Numbered from the stretch's first letter, positions 8,409 to 17,320 are shown. The stretch is 64,000 nt of DNA from Streptomyces polyasparticus (GCF_014493765.1 NZ_JACTVJ010000012.1:1-64000); one strand, 5' to 3'. The notes: a model not told the origin generated them from the letters alone. Translations and numbers: made by a program.

Positions 8409-9596
8409 TCAGGGTTGCAACCAGGCCCAGATCCCGACGGCGATCAGTAGGAAGCCGAGCCCGGTGAGCCAGCCGGTCCCGGCCGGTAGATGGCTGGCGC
8501 GGGTTGCTGGTGCAGCGTCGGCCGCGGGCCATGCTGGGGCCGCTGGGGTGGTCAGGTGCGCGGTTGTGGCCGTCGGCGAATAGATCGGCTTCGCAACGGA
8601 CGGGGCCGCAGAGACCGCGGGTGCTGGCACGGCAGGGGCGGGTCTGCGCAGTTGTGCGGTCTCGGCAGTCGGCTGTGGGGCCGTGGTGATGTTCGGTGTG
8701 GGCTCGGTGGTGAGCGGGCCGTCGGGGCCGAAGCCGTCGGGCAGCGGCGCGAGTTGGTCGAACACCTCGATGGTGCTGTCGCTGTCCGGTTCAGGCAGGT
8801 GCGGGGCGATCGCGGCGAGGGCCGTGCGGGCCTGGGCCGCGGTGGCGAGGCGCTCGAGCGGGTCGGGATGGAGCAGGTGGGCGATGACCTGCCACCACGG
8901 TTCGGGAACATGCTCGGGGGCGGCAGGCGGGATACCGTCGTCGGTGTAGGCGCGGACGAGGGCGGGGGCGTCCGGGTGGGTGCCTTGGAGGAGGTAGAGG
9001 GCGACGACGCCGACGGCGAACAAATCGGAGCGCGGGTCGGGTTCGGCGCCCTCGTACTGTTCGGGGGCGACGTACCCAGGGGTGCCGATGACCTGATGCA
9101 CCTGGGTCATGCGGACATCGCCGTCCTGATGGGCCAGGCCGAAGTCGCCGATGCGCAGGCACGGCTGTTTCGGTCCGGTCGCCTCGAGGAGCAGGTTCCC
9201 GGGTTTGATGTCGCGGTGGACGAACCGCAGGGCGTGGACGGCGTCGAGGCCGGCCAAAAGCTGGTCGACGAGAGTCAGGACGTAGCGGGGCGGCAGGGGT
9301 CCGTAGTCGCCGACGAGGCTCGCCAGGGTGCCGCCGCCGGCGAGGTCCATAGCGATGAGGACCTTGTCGTCGGCCGCGGCCCAGCCGGACGGTGCCAGAA
9401 CGTGAGGATGCTCAATGCGGCGGGCGCCTTCGCGGACGAATCGGAGCAGGTTGTGGGCCTGGGACTGCTGCAGCATCTTGGCCGCCACGTAGCGCTGTTC
9501 GCGGATGTCCCAGGCGCGGTAGACGAGGCCGAAGGCGCCTTGCCCGAGCTCGTCCACGAGAACGTACCGTCCGGCAAACAGCGTGCCCGCGCCCAT
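8409..9596 (-). CDS. Ser/Thr protein kinase with C-terminal membrane anchor
   Basis: A 395-residue Hanks-type kinase. The glycine loop GQGAFG is at about 19-24, the ATP lysine in VAAKML, the catalytic loop HRDIKPGN near 135-142, DFGLA near 160, and APEQ in the activation segment. A Pro/Ala/Thr-rich linker (about 280-370) leads to one membrane helix at the very end, WLTGLGFLLIAVGIWAWL, so the kinase faces the cytoplasm without an extracellular sensor. ATG 9596 follows a GGGGGAGA ribosome site. It is the second gene after the HTH regulator (41-bp gap), which suggests one transcript. Substrates are unknown; the HTH protein is the obvious candidate by position. Confidence 0.9.
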   Translation of the reverse strand: MGAGTLFAGRYVLVDELGQGAFGLVYRAWDIREQRYVAAKMLQQSQAHNLLRFVREGARRIEHPHVLAPSGWAAADDKVLIAMDLAGGGTLASLVGDYGPLPPRYVLTLVDQLLAGLDAVHALRFVHRDIKPGNLLLEATGPKQPCLRIGDFGLAHQDGDVRMTQVHQVIGTPGYVAPEQYEGAEPDPRSDLFAVGVVALYLLQGTHPDAPALVRAYTDDGIPPAAPEHVPEPWWQVIAHLLHPDPLERLATAAQARTALAAIAPHLPEPDSDSTIEVFDQLAPLPDGFGPDGPLTTEPTPNITTAPQPTAETAQLRRPAPAVPAPAVSAAPSVAKPIYSPTATTAHLTTPAAPAWPAADAAPATRASHLPAGTGWLTGLGFLLIAVGIWAWLQP

Positions 9597-9637
9597 CGTC
9601 TCCCCCAGTCGTTCGCGGTCGTTGATCGGATCCCGTA

Positions 9638-10207
9638 CTACGTGTTCTGGTGCCCGAGGTAGTGGGCGAGCGCCTCGTCGGTGCGGCCCGCACCGTAGAC
9701 GGACAGGAACTGGGCCAGCTGCGGATGCGTCGCCTCGAGCGCGGCCGCAGCCGCGAGGAGGTCGCCGGCGTCAGCGACCTCGCGCAGCAGCCCCTGCACT
9801 TCGCGGACCACCCGCCTGGCAGTGGCCACATCACTGGCGCTGGGGGTGGAGTCCGCGGACATGGAAGGGCGCGCGGACAGCACGGCGCTGTCCTGCAGCA
9901 GCTTGATCTCGTCCATCTTCGCGGCGATGTCGGCGGGTCCGAGTGTGCCCCGGGCGGCCTGGGAGGCGAGTGCCTGCAGGGCGCTGAGGCGCTGCATCAC
10001 CACCGGATTGCCGATCTTCGCGCGCTGGCCCGACATGAGCTGCGACAGCATCGGCGCCGACAGACCGAGCACGCCCGCCAGGCGAACCTGGTTCAGGCGG
10101 AGGTCATGAAGGAGGTCTTTAAAGATGTCGCCGAGCGGGCGCCCGTACCAGGCGCGCTGCAGCTCCTTCGCCTTCGCGCACGCCTCCTGCTGGACAGCGT
10201 CCGGCAC
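9638..10207 (-). CDS. helix-turn-helix DNA-binding regulator
   Basis: The best start is GTG 10207, six bases after a perfect AGGAGG; an upstream ATG at 10246 lacks a ribosome site. The 189-residue protein has an XRE-like helix-turn-helix (LNQVRLAGVLGLSAPMLSQLMSG) in its first third, followed by helical segments rich in Ala, Arg and Leu. It is co-transcribed with the kinase. A transcriptional role is well supported; the target is inferred, with the palindrome at 10594-10611 as one candidate. Confidence 0.75.
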   Translation of the reverse strand: MPDAVQQEACAKAKELQRAWYGRPLGDIFKDLLHDLRLNQVRLAGVLGLSAPMLSQLMSGQRAKIGNPVVMQRLSALQALASQAARGTLGPADIAAKMDEIKLLQDSAVLSARPSMSADSTPSASDVATARRVVREVQGLLREVADAGDLLAAAAALEATHPQLAQFLSVYGAGRTDEALAHYLGHQNT

Positions 10208-10280
10208 TCCAAGCCTCCTTCGCGCTGGCGAACTGGCCTGCATCATACGGAAGTTCCGGCAGCCGGATCAGCCGTTGTAG

Positions 10281-10583
10281 TTGTATCCCCAGCGTGCCGT
10301 GCCGTCCCTGCCCACGTTCAGCTTCCCGCCGCTGGCCAGCGGTAAGCGCCTGACGGCGTCGTTCGCGACGGCCGCGGCCGAGACCTTCCCGGCCGGCCCG
10401 CGGCACACCTGGCTCGACTTCGAGGTACGCGACGACGACCTGAACCTCTTCGGGGACTTCGTCCAGGCCCACAGCCGGGAGGACCTGGATGACCTCGTGG
10501 ATCACCTGGAACGGGCCGCGGCGCAGCTGAAGGCGTTGCGTGATCGCCTTCCTGCCGCGTCTCGCGAACGCGCGCAGTCCTGA
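10281..10583 (+). CDS. small acidic hypothetical protein
   Basis: A 100-codon frame with strong GC3 bias whose second half, DFEVRDDDLNLFGDFVQAHS and a following helix HLERAAAQLKALRDRL, looks like a genuine protein. The start is uncertain: TTG 10281 and GTG 10299 are both possible and neither has a clear ribosome site. It lies between the divergent HTH gene and the DUF4132 gene. No family was recognised. Confidence 0.5.
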   Translation: MYPQRAVPSLPTFSFPPLASGKRLTASFATAAAETFPAGPRHTWLDFEVRDDDLNLFGDFVQAHSREDLDDLVDHLERAAAQLKALRDRLPAASRERAQS

Positions 10584-10593
10584 CCAGCCTCAC

Positions 10594-10611
10594 TGTCAGA
10601 GGCCTCTGACA
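10594..10611. promoter_or_regulatory. perfect 18-bp palindrome, probable operator
   Basis: TGTCAGAGGCCTCTGACA is fully symmetric and ends 11 bp before the ATG of the DUF4132 gene. No ordinary ribosome site is present there, so the transcript may be leaderless with the operator across the promoter. The divergent HTH protein is a candidate ligand. Confidence 0.6.
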
Positions 10612-10622
10612 CGATCACGGGC

Positions 10623-11876
10623 ATGAGTGATCGGATAGCACCGCTGCTGGACCTGGAGACCTCATGGGTGGAGCGCATGCGCACCCATCTGCGCGGCCTG
10701 CCCCCGGAATTGACCGACCTCGTCCTGCATCTCGCCGACGCGGGGACGTTCTGGGACTGGCACTACAAGATGGATCAGGTCTGGAAGCGCCGCACCCGAG
10801 AGTTGCTGAAGGCCGACGGTGCCCGCGACCTGGTCGCCACCGGGATCCGGGAGCTCGCGCACGGCGGGTCGCTACATGACCGCACCGAGCCGGTCCTCAC
10901 CCGGCAGATGCTCAGGGACTCCGGGAAGAAGACCCAGGCGCAGGCGCTGGCATTCGGCCTCGCGCTGGCGGCCGGCCAGGCGGGCGGGCGCGGTGCGAGC
11001 GAGGAGCAGCGCGCTGCGCTCATCGAGGACCTGGTGACCGTGGCGCGTAAGAACGGCGGGGTCCTGGACGGCTTCTACCGCACCGACACCGAACTGGTCG
11101 CCGCCGCGGTGACCTCGCTTGGCGAACTGTCGGCGATGGAGGAGCTGTTCACCCTGCAGCGCGAGGTGCAGCCAGGTGTGCTGTGCCAGCGGTACCTCGT
11201 CAAGGTGGTGAAGAAGACCGCGAAGCGCCTGCAGGTGCCCGACCATGAGCTGGAGGAGCGGACGGTGGCTACCGGCGGCCTTGACGACAACGGCACCCTG
11301 CATCTGGGCTGGATCGGACAGGGCGCGGTGTGGCTGAACGTGCCGTTTGAAGCCGTCATCCAGGTGCACGACGACTACACGGTCACCATGGAGTGGATCG
11401 ACGTCGACCGTGATCGCGCCAGCACCGTCACTCGCAGCCCGTTCACCTCCCCACGCGGTTTCAAGGAGCGCTACCTGCCGCAGAACGTCGACGGTGCCCG
11501 CCGCCGGGCCACTATGGTGCATGACCTCGTCCAAGGCGAACGGCGCCGGCTGCTCGCGCTCTCCGTCCAAGACCGGGTATGGCCGTACGGGGAATGGGCG
11601 CGCTGCTACCGCGATCACCCGCTCACCGGCCGCATGACCCGCGCGTTGGCCTGGCAGTACGAGACCAGTGACGGGCTGTGGCACACCGGCCTGCCGGACA
11701 AGGACACCTTCCGCCTCCTGGACGGCTCCACGGTCGACGTGCCGACCGCCGCCCGGATCCGGCTGTGGAATGCAGAGCGCGCCGAGCCGCAGGAAGCAGC
11801 CCTGATCCGCGGGCGGCTCGACGAGCTCGGCCTGCCGCGTCAGCCGTACGGGCAGCTGCTGACCCAGGCGCCATGA
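10623..11876 (+). CDS. DUF4132-like protein
   Basis: A 417-residue protein. The carboxyl third resembles DUF4132: MVHDLVQGERRRLLALSVQD, then YRDHPLTGRMTRALAWQYE, then RIRLWNAERAEPQEAALIRG and LPRQPYGQ. Known members continue for roughly 100 residues after that last motif, but this one stops within six residues, so it is a short form or truncated. A strong terminator follows 27 bp later, which argues for a native end. The amino two thirds are helical and not recognised. DUF4132 has no firmly known function. Its neighbours are the kinase and HTH pair on the other strand. Confidence 0.65.
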   Translation: MSDRIAPLLDLETSWVERMRTHLRGLPPELTDLVLHLADAGTFWDWHYKMDQVWKRRTRELLKADGARDLVATGIRELAHGGSLHDRTEPVLTRQMLRDSGKKTQAQALAFGLALAAGQAGGRGASEEQRAALIEDLVTVARKNGGVLDGFYRTDTELVAAAVTSLGELSAMEELFTLQREVQPGVLCQRYLVKVVKKTAKRLQVPDHELEERTVATGGLDDNGTLHLGWIGQGAVWLNVPFEAVIQVHDDYTVTMEWIDVDRDRASTVTRSPFTSPRGFKERYLPQNVDGARRRATMVHDLVQGERRRLLALSVQDRVWPYGEWARCYRDHPLTGRMTRALAWQYETSDGLWHTGLPDKDTFRLLDGSTVDVPTAARIRLWNAERAEPQEAALIRGRLDELGLPRQPYGQLLTQAP

Positions 11877-11902
11877 CAGCACGCATGGCAGCACGCAGTT
11901 CA

Positions 11903-11931
11903 CCAACGGCCCCGCCTTGCGGGGCCGTTGG
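11903..11931 (+). terminator. strong intrinsic terminator after the DUF4132 gene
   Basis: A perfect 12-bp stem (CCAACGGCCCCG / CGGGGCCGTTGG) with a 5-base loop begins 27 bp after the stop codon. Confidence 0.85.
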
Positions 11932-11966
11932 CATGCGGCAGCCGCAACGGCCGCCCGACGTCCGGG

Positions 11967-12325
11967 CTACGGAATCGGCGCCCCGGGCACTACATGGCCG
12001 AGTGGGCGGCCGATGTTCCCCAACGCGTCCAATTGCTGCGCGATGGTCTCGTCCGCGGCGAGGGCGGGACCGTCCCAGCCGTCCGGGACCGGGACGGCTT
12101 CGACGTGGACCTTCGTGCCGAAGGCGGCGGCCGCTTGGTAGAGGTCTGCAGAATCTCCACGGTCCGAAGGTCGAGCACTCCGCAGGCCACGCGCCACACC
12201 TTGGTGGTGTCGTCGAAACGGGCGACGGTCCGCAGGACCTCGACCTGGTCAAAGAAACGGGCGCCGGGCGCGGCGACGGCGGATATACGAAGGAGCCAGC
12301 GTGGCGGGTCGGAGGACTGGGGCAT
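11967..12325 (-). pseudogene. hypothetical protein split by a frameshift
   Basis: From ATG 12325 the frame reads MPQSSDPPRWLLRISAVAAP to WRVACGVLDLRTVEI. A coherent continuation, SADLYQAAAAFGTKVHVEAV to GRPLGHVVPGAPIP, lies in another frame and ends at 11967. One missing base near 12145-12155 would join them into about 119 residues. No family was recognised. It is a recent pseudogene or a sequencing error. Confidence 0.55.
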
Positions 12326-12378
12326 CCTCCCACCGTAGAACTCGGCACTGACAGCGCCGTGTTGCCCGACGGCCGGGG

Positions 12379-12816
12379 TCAGGCAGAACCGTGGCCGGCC
12401 GCACGTTGCACCGCCTCCAGCAGCCGCGGGATGCGCTGCGGGATCGGCACCAGGTACTGGTGTGCCAGCGCTCCTGGGGACACGCTGCGCAGCTGGCCGT
12501 CCGCGCCCCGGACGTCGATCACGAACTCCCAGCCGCGCGGAAAGGCCCCGTCCGGCCGTGCCCGCGGCGTTCCCGCGTAGGTGTCCAACAGGACGACCGT
12601 CAGATATGCGCCGACGTCAGTCAGCAGTCCGACCCAGTCTTCCGTCTCGAACTCGCGGATCGGCAACCGCAGAAGGTAGTCGTCCACGATCTCGGCGGCG
12701 CTGAGCGGATCCGCATCGAAGGCGACGGCCGCGTCGGCGCCCCCAAACTGCTCCACCAGGTCCCGCACCGAGGGCCGGCAACCGCGCATGAACTCATCGA
12801 GATCCACATCCACCAT
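12379..12816 (-). CDS. hypothetical protein, 145 aa
   Basis: A well-composed acidic frame with strong codon bias, including DAAVAFDADPLSAAEIVDDY and WVGLLTDVGAYLTVVLLDTY. It has no signal peptide, membrane helix or catalytic motif that I recognise. It lies 62 bp downstream of a frameshifted small gene on the same strand. Confidence 0.6.
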   Translation of the reverse strand: MVDVDLDEFMRGCRPSVRDLVEQFGGADAAVAFDADPLSAAEIVDDYLLRLPIREFETEDWVGLLTDVGAYLTVVLLDTYAGTPRARPDGAFPRGWEFVIDVRGADGQLRSVSPGALAHQYLVPIPQRIPRLLEAVQRAAGHGSA

Positions 12817-12871
12817 GCGGTGGAGTCTCTCGCCTCGGGCCGCGGCGTCGTTCAGTGGGGGGCGGTGCTGC

Positions 12872-13199
12872 TCAGGCGGCAGGAGCCGGGGACGCGGCGG
12901 CCGTCTTCAGACCGGAGCGGGCCTTGACCACGTCGGCGCCGCTGAACCCTCCCCAGTAGCTGTGCGTGAGGATCTTCTCCACGACCTTGCGGCGCTGCTC
13001 GCGCAGCTCCTCGATCCGGGCGGTCATGCCCTCGTCGTACGCCGCGACCCTGTCCTCGGGGACGGTGCGCTGCAGTGGGGTCCCGTCCGTCAGCTCGATC
13101 TTGTTGAGCGGGAAGTTGTCGATCTCTGCGTCGAGACGGACGCGGTCACGCTGGTAGTCGAGCAGGTCGCGGGGGGTAGTCGAGGGCGTCGTCGGGCAT
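12872..13199 (-). pseudogene. small coiled-coil hypothetical protein, frameshifted in a C run
   Basis: ATG 13199 gives MPDDALDYP, then the frame is lost at the G run 13171-13176 (C run on the coding strand). Removing one base restores DYPRDLLDYQRDRVRLDAEI, followed by MTARIEELREQRRKVVEKIL, a likely coiled coil, and HSYWGGFSGADVVKARSG. The repaired product would be about 108 residues. No family was recognised. Confidence 0.6.
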
Positions 13200-13352
13200 G
13201 GTGCCCATCGTACGTACGGTCGGGTCATGGTCCGCGCGCGTCGCCGGGAACGTCGACGACGGGAGTCGGCGCGTGGCAGGGCGACACACAGGTGCAGCAG
13301 ATACTCCCCGCGCCTGGTCATGATCAGAGCTGCGGTCCACACCGAGGCAATG

Positions 13353-13607
13353 TCAGACACGGCTGTGATGATGCCCATCTGCTGTCGAGGACCCCGCCGC
13401 CGTCGGCTTTTTGGCCACCAACCGTCCACCCCGCTCCCCCACCACGCGGGCGTGCGTGTAGCGGGCATCGTCGATCGCCCGTGCGACGGCGGAGTACGCG
13501 ACCCGACCGAATCGCGTGCATTCGAAAGCGGGTGCGGGTCGTTGGGCCCGGCACACCATTCGCACGAGGGAGATGACGTTGCCCGAGCCGCCCAGCCGCA
13601 GCCGCAT
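13353..13607 (-). CDS. small basic hypothetical protein
   Basis: An 84-codon frame with streptomycete codon bias, containing FGRVAYSAVARAIDDARYTH. It is head-to-head with the integrase remnant. It has no recognised family and a weak start signal, so it could be a chance frame. Confidence 0.35.
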   Translation of the reverse strand: MRLRLGGSGNVISLVRMVCRAQRPAPAFECTRFGRVAYSAVARAIDDARYTHARVVGERGGRLVAKKPTAAGSSTADGHHHSRV

Positions 13608-13615
13608 GCAGGTAC

Positions 13616-14107
13616 TTGGCGTTCACCTGTATCAACACCACCATGGGCTACAAAGCGACCTTCCCCACCGAAGCCGTCGAGGCCCACCGAGCCTTCATCG
13701 CCCGCCGCCGCGCCCTGCGTCCCTCCGAGGAATACCGGACCCCCACAACCGAGGAATGGGACTCATTCCTTGGCCACTTCGAACGCCGCAAACTCTCCGT
13801 CGGCATCTGCGCCCGGGCGTTCGGCACGCCCTGCATTCACGAACATGCCTGTATCAGGTGCTCGATGCTCCGGCCAGACCCCGCCCAGCGCACCCGGCTG
13901 ACCGAGATCCGCAACAACCTCATGGCTCGCATCACGGAAGCGGAGCGAGAGGGGTGGCTCGGTGAGATCGAAGGGCTTGAGGTCAGCCTCGCCGGAGCCA
14001 ACGAAAAGCTCGCGCAACTGGACGACCACCTCGAACGCCCCAGCCGGATCGTCGACCTCGGGATGCCGGCCATCACCGGCAAACCGCCCGAGGCAGGGAG
14101 GCATTGA
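13616..14107 (+). pseudogene. tyrosine integrase, C-terminal remnant
   Basis: The frame opens inside the end of a phage/ICE-type tyrosine recombinase: INTTMGYKATFPTEAVEAHR carries the active-site Tyr (residue 12 here), and the long actinobacterial tail follows, with CIHEHACIRCSMLRPDPAQR and AEREGWLGEIEGLEVSLAGA. The Arg-Lys-His-Arg portion and the DNA-binding domains are absent, so it cannot work. The opening TTG is an artefact of truncation. It marks a former integrated element. Confidence 0.75.
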
Positions 14108-14181
14108 ACTCCGATCGCAATTCAAAGACGTTCCGCCGGCCGCCGGACCCGGGACATCTCACCGGGGGTAATGTCCCGCAG

Positions 14182-15633
14182 GTGGAGATCTTGGACTTGA
14201 CGTCTCTGGAACAGCGCCTCTGCCAGGCGTTCCCTCGCGGTGCATCGATCGACCTACGCCAGTCCCCGGACGAGGACCCTGAACACCCTGGCACCTGGGC
14301 ATCCGAGCGAACGGTCCGCGCAGAGGTCATCCGCGCCCTCCTCCTCGGCGACGCGTCCGGACCCGGCGAGGTGCCCGGCCTCCATCTCATCGGCGCCCGG
14401 ATCTACGGCCTCCTGAACCTCCAGTACGCGGAGATACCGCACCCCGTCCGCCTCATCGCCTGCCACTTCGAGCAGCCCCCGGACTTCCGCGGAGCGCAGA
14501 CCCGCCAGCTCGACCTCAGCGCGTCCCACCTCCCCGCCCTCATGGCCACCGCGATACGCGTCGATGACGTCCTCCGGCTCACCGACTGCCGGATCTCCGG
14601 GAGCGTGGAGCTGGGCAGCGCCCAGGTGGTCGGCGGAATCTTCCTCGACCGCACCCGCCTCGGCGTCGACGGCGGGTGTGTCCTCCAGCTCAGCCAGGCT
14701 TCCGTCGGAAACGACATCTGGGCACCCGAAATGGTCGCCCACGGCGAGATCAGCCTCGGAGCCGCCCGCATAGAGGGGGTTCTTGACCTCGAGGACGCCC
14801 ACATCAAGAACGCGAACGGCGACGCCCTCAATGCCGCCCACCTCACGGTCGGGACCAGACTCAACGCGGGCGGCCTGAAGGCCGAAGGGCGCGTCAGACT
14901 CACCGCTGCCAAGGTGACCGGCTGGCTCACCTTCATCGAGGCCGAGCTCCGCAACCCAGGCGGTGTCGCACTGGGTGTCAGCAGCTGTGAGGCGGCAGGG
15001 TTCTCGCTCTGGGATGCGGCCCCGGTCTCCGGCGACGTCAAAATGCACTATGCCAACTTCAAGGTCATCCACGCCAAGCCCCAGGTGTGGCCCGACACAG
15101 TACGTCTGGACGGCCTGACGTACGAAACCCTGGCCCCCCGCCTGCCAGCCTCACAACGACTCGCCCTCCTCGAGCGGGACGAGGACGGCTTCGTGCCGCA
15201 CGCATACGAGCAACTCGCGGCCTCCTACCGCCGCGTCGGTGACGACGCCGAAGCCCGTGCGGTCCAACTCGCCAAACAGCGCCGCCACCGAACCACACTG
15301 CCCTGGTACGGCAAGCTGTGGGGACACCTGCAGGACGCGACCGTCGGCTACGGCTTCCGCCCCACCCGTGCCATGGCCTGGCTCCTGGCCCTCCTGCTCC
15401 TCGGTTCAGTCACCTACGGACTGAACCACCCGGCCGAGCGCGGCAAAGGCCCGGACTTCAACCCCGTCATCTACGCCCTCGACCTTCTCCTGCCCATCAT
15501 CGACTTCGGCCAGGAGAAGGCATACGCCCCCACAGGCCCCTACCAATGGCTGTCCTATCTCCTCATCGCCGCAGGCTGGATCCTCGCCACGACTATTGCT
15601 GCAGGAGTTACCCGCAACCTCAACCGCGCCTAG
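14182..15633 (+). CDS. pentapeptide-like membrane-associated protein (annotated as oxidoreductase in relatives)
   Basis: GTG 14182 fits the family amino end (VEILDLTSLEQRLCQAFPRG) better than TTG 14104, which overlaps the integrase stop. The 483-residue protein opens with TVRAEVIRALLLG, then a long run of short repeats such as ARIYGLLNLQYAEI and LRLTDCRISGSVELGSAQVV, giving a beta-helix-like body. Two membrane helices close it (AMAWLLALLLLGSVTYGL and YLLIAAGWILATTIAAGV). Streptomyces relatives are called membrane-associated oxidoreductases, but no redox motif is visible and I do not endorse that function. Confidence 0.75.
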   Translation: MEILDLTSLEQRLCQAFPRGASIDLRQSPDEDPEHPGTWASERTVRAEVIRALLLGDASGPGEVPGLHLIGARIYGLLNLQYAEIPHPVRLIACHFEQPPDFRGAQTRQLDLSASHLPALMATAIRVDDVLRLTDCRISGSVELGSAQVVGGIFLDRTRLGVDGGCVLQLSQASVGNDIWAPEMVAHGEISLGAARIEGVLDLEDAHIKNANGDALNAAHLTVGTRLNAGGLKAEGRVRLTAAKVTGWLTFIEAELRNPGGVALGVSSCEAAGFSLWDAAPVSGDVKMHYANFKVIHAKPQVWPDTVRLDGLTYETLAPRLPASQRLALLERDEDGFVPHAYEQLAASYRRVGDDAEARAVQLAKQRRHRTTLPWYGKLWGHLQDATVGYGFRPTRAMAWLLALLLLGSVTYGLNHPAERGKGPDFNPVIYALDLLLPIIDFGQEKAYAPTGPYQWLSYLLIAAGWILATTIAAGVTRNLNRA

Positions 15634-15700
15634 GTTTGGCCCGGCGCATCAGGAGCAGAGCCAGAGACGTACGGCATCGAGGGGCACGGTGCCGTGAAAC

Positions 15701-16345
15701 ATGCCGATGTGCTCTTGGTTCAGAGAACCGGCGACGGCCAAGACGCTCGCCGGGTTCGGGATCCACCGCATCGGTGACCTCGCCGCGATTCCGCCCGGCA
15801 CCCTTGCCCGAATCCTCGGCGCCAAGACCAGCCGCCTGCTGTTCGAGCGCGCCCACGGCCACGACCCCCGCCCCGTCACCCCCGAAGCCGCACCCAAGTC
15901 GACGTCCGCGTCGTACGACTTCGAGCGCGACGAACTCGACCCCACGGCGCACCGGCGAGCGCTGCTCGAACTCACCGAACGCCTCGGGCTGAAGCTGCGC
16001 ACGAGCCGCCAGGTCGCCAGCGGGCTCGCGCTGACCGTGACCTACGCGGACGGCAGTACCACCCAGCGCTCTCGCACCCTGCCCGAACCCACGGCGCACA
16101 CCGCGGCGTTCACCACGGCCGCGTACGACTTGTACGCCCGCCTCGGCCTGCAGCGCGCCCGCGTCCGCACCTTCGCCCTGCGCGCCGAACAGCTCACCGA
16201 CGCCGAGCACGCCGTCCAGCAACTCGCCTTCGACCCGGGAGACGAGAAACGCCGCCGGATCGAGCAGGCCGCGGACCGGGCCCGCGCACGATTCGGCGAG
16301 CTCGCCGTCCGTCCTGGAGCCCTCGCCGAACCCACTGAGCCGTAG
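15701..16345 (+). pseudogene. Y-family DNA polymerase (DinB-like), 5'-truncated
   Basis: The frame starts at the helix-hairpin-helix, REPATAKTLAGFGIHRIGDL, and continues through the little-finger domain, including PKSTSASYDFERDEL and RSRTLPEPTAHTAAF, to AADRARARFGELAV. The palm and fingers with the catalytic Asp/Glu residues are missing, so no polymerase activity is possible. The 50 bp before it read on the minus strand as HIGMFHGTVPLDAVRLWL, apparently the end of another lost gene, which marks a recombination joint near 15720. Confidence 0.8.
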
Positions 16346-16649
16346 CAAGGAGGAGCCTTTGGCGACCATTTGAGGACAGAGCCTTGCTGCTCTCAAACGG
16401 CGGCCCACGCGGCGGATGCCGCGTGGGTAGAGCCGCGAAGGGAAGCCCGGCGTCAGCGCATGACCGAGGCCGAATCGGTTGTCTCACCAGAGGGGCAGGG
16501 AAGACCGAAGCACGTACGGCCCTTGTTCGGGGCGGATGGCAGCGGCTTCCTCTGATGACATCTTCGAAGGGGCCGGCAGCCTCGTGCTGAGGGCCCATCT
16601 GTGAGCCCTGGGCGTACTTCGTCGAAGCCGCAGATAGATCGACAGCTGA

Positions 16650-16940
16650 AATGTAGTGAGCTGCTTGGCGCCCAGCCACTGGTAGCGCGGGGCCAGGCCG
16701 GAGCTGAGGCGGTTTCCATACTCATCCGCAGCGAAGACGGACGGCGCCTGCGCGGGGTCGAGGGGCAGGGTGACGGTGATGTCGTCGTGCAGGTTGGCGA
16801 GCTGCAGGACGACGTTGCCGGTCGTGCTGGTGATGGCGGACAGGTCGCTACCGATCCCGGAGACGTTGCGGGTGATGCTCCCGCTGGCGTCCTCAGTGAT
16901 GAAGGCAGGGTTGTCACCGTAACAACGGTGATCATCGTCG
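16650..16940 (-). pseudogene. RHS-repeat protein fragment
   Basis: The minus frame contains a core RHS tract: DNPAFITEDASGSITRNVSG, NVVLQLANLHDDITVT, AADEYGNRL and RYQWLGAKQ. These match the YD-repeat-associated core of actinobacterial RHS toxins and wall proteins. Neither the secretion end nor a toxin tip is present, and the frame degrades on both sides. It is a relic. Confidence 0.65.
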
Positions 16941-17192
16941 TCCTGTGCCCCGAAGGAGGCGCAGTCGGATCGCATCGGCGCGCCGTTCGGCGGCGCAGAC
17001 GTCCTTGGCGACCATCTCGGCCAGCCAGGCGACGAATTGAGCGAAGTGCCTGGCTAGGACGTCTGCGGCATGACGGTGCGCGTCGGTCGCGTCCTGAAGG
17101 TTCCGAGTCACGTCGCCGACCACGACGTCCAGGTCGTGAGGGCACTCGATCGGACGCTCGGCATCGGTGCGTGCCGCGGGTGCGGCGCTCAC
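16932..17192 (-). CDS. small helical hypothetical protein
   Basis: An 86-residue product from GTG 17192, whose GTGA overlaps the stop of the preceding small frame. It reads DLDVVVGDVTRNLQDATDAH then FAQFVAWLAEMVAKDVCAAE and is probably all-helical. Translational coupling supports it being real. Its 3' end touches the RHS fragment. No family was recognised. Confidence 0.55.
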   Translation of the reverse strand: MSAAPAARTDAERPIECPHDLDVVVGDVTRNLQDATDAHRHAADVLARHFAQFVAWLAEMVAKDVCAAERRADAIRLRLLRGTGRR

Positions 17193-17320
17193 TCCTCGGC
17201 CGAGGTCAAGACGGCAGCGCAGGCCTGCTCCGAGGCACACACGAGGTCCTGCAGGTAGACCATCAACTCGGCGGTGCGGGTGGGCGAGCCGAAGGCATGC
17301 AACGCGTCCTCGACAGCACG
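17189..17320 (-). pseudogene. 5'-truncated small ORF coupled to the next gene
   Basis: The frame reads VEDALHAFGSPTRTAELMVY and continues LQDLVCASEQACAAVLTSAE to TGA 17189-17191. It is blocked upstream by TGA at 17321-17323 and has only a TTG (17302) as start, so the original beginning is probably lost. It overlaps the GTG of the following gene. Confidence 0.45.

Noticed and set aside
8490-9662. 390-codon plus-strand frame over the kinase
   Set aside because: It is antisense to a kinase with all conserved motifs, and its translation is Gly/Arg/Val-rich without a domain.
14104-14181. TTG 14104 as the start of the pentapeptide-like protein
   Set aside because: It overlaps the integrase stop, lacks a ribosome site, and adds 26 residues absent from the expected family amino end; GTG 14182 fits better.
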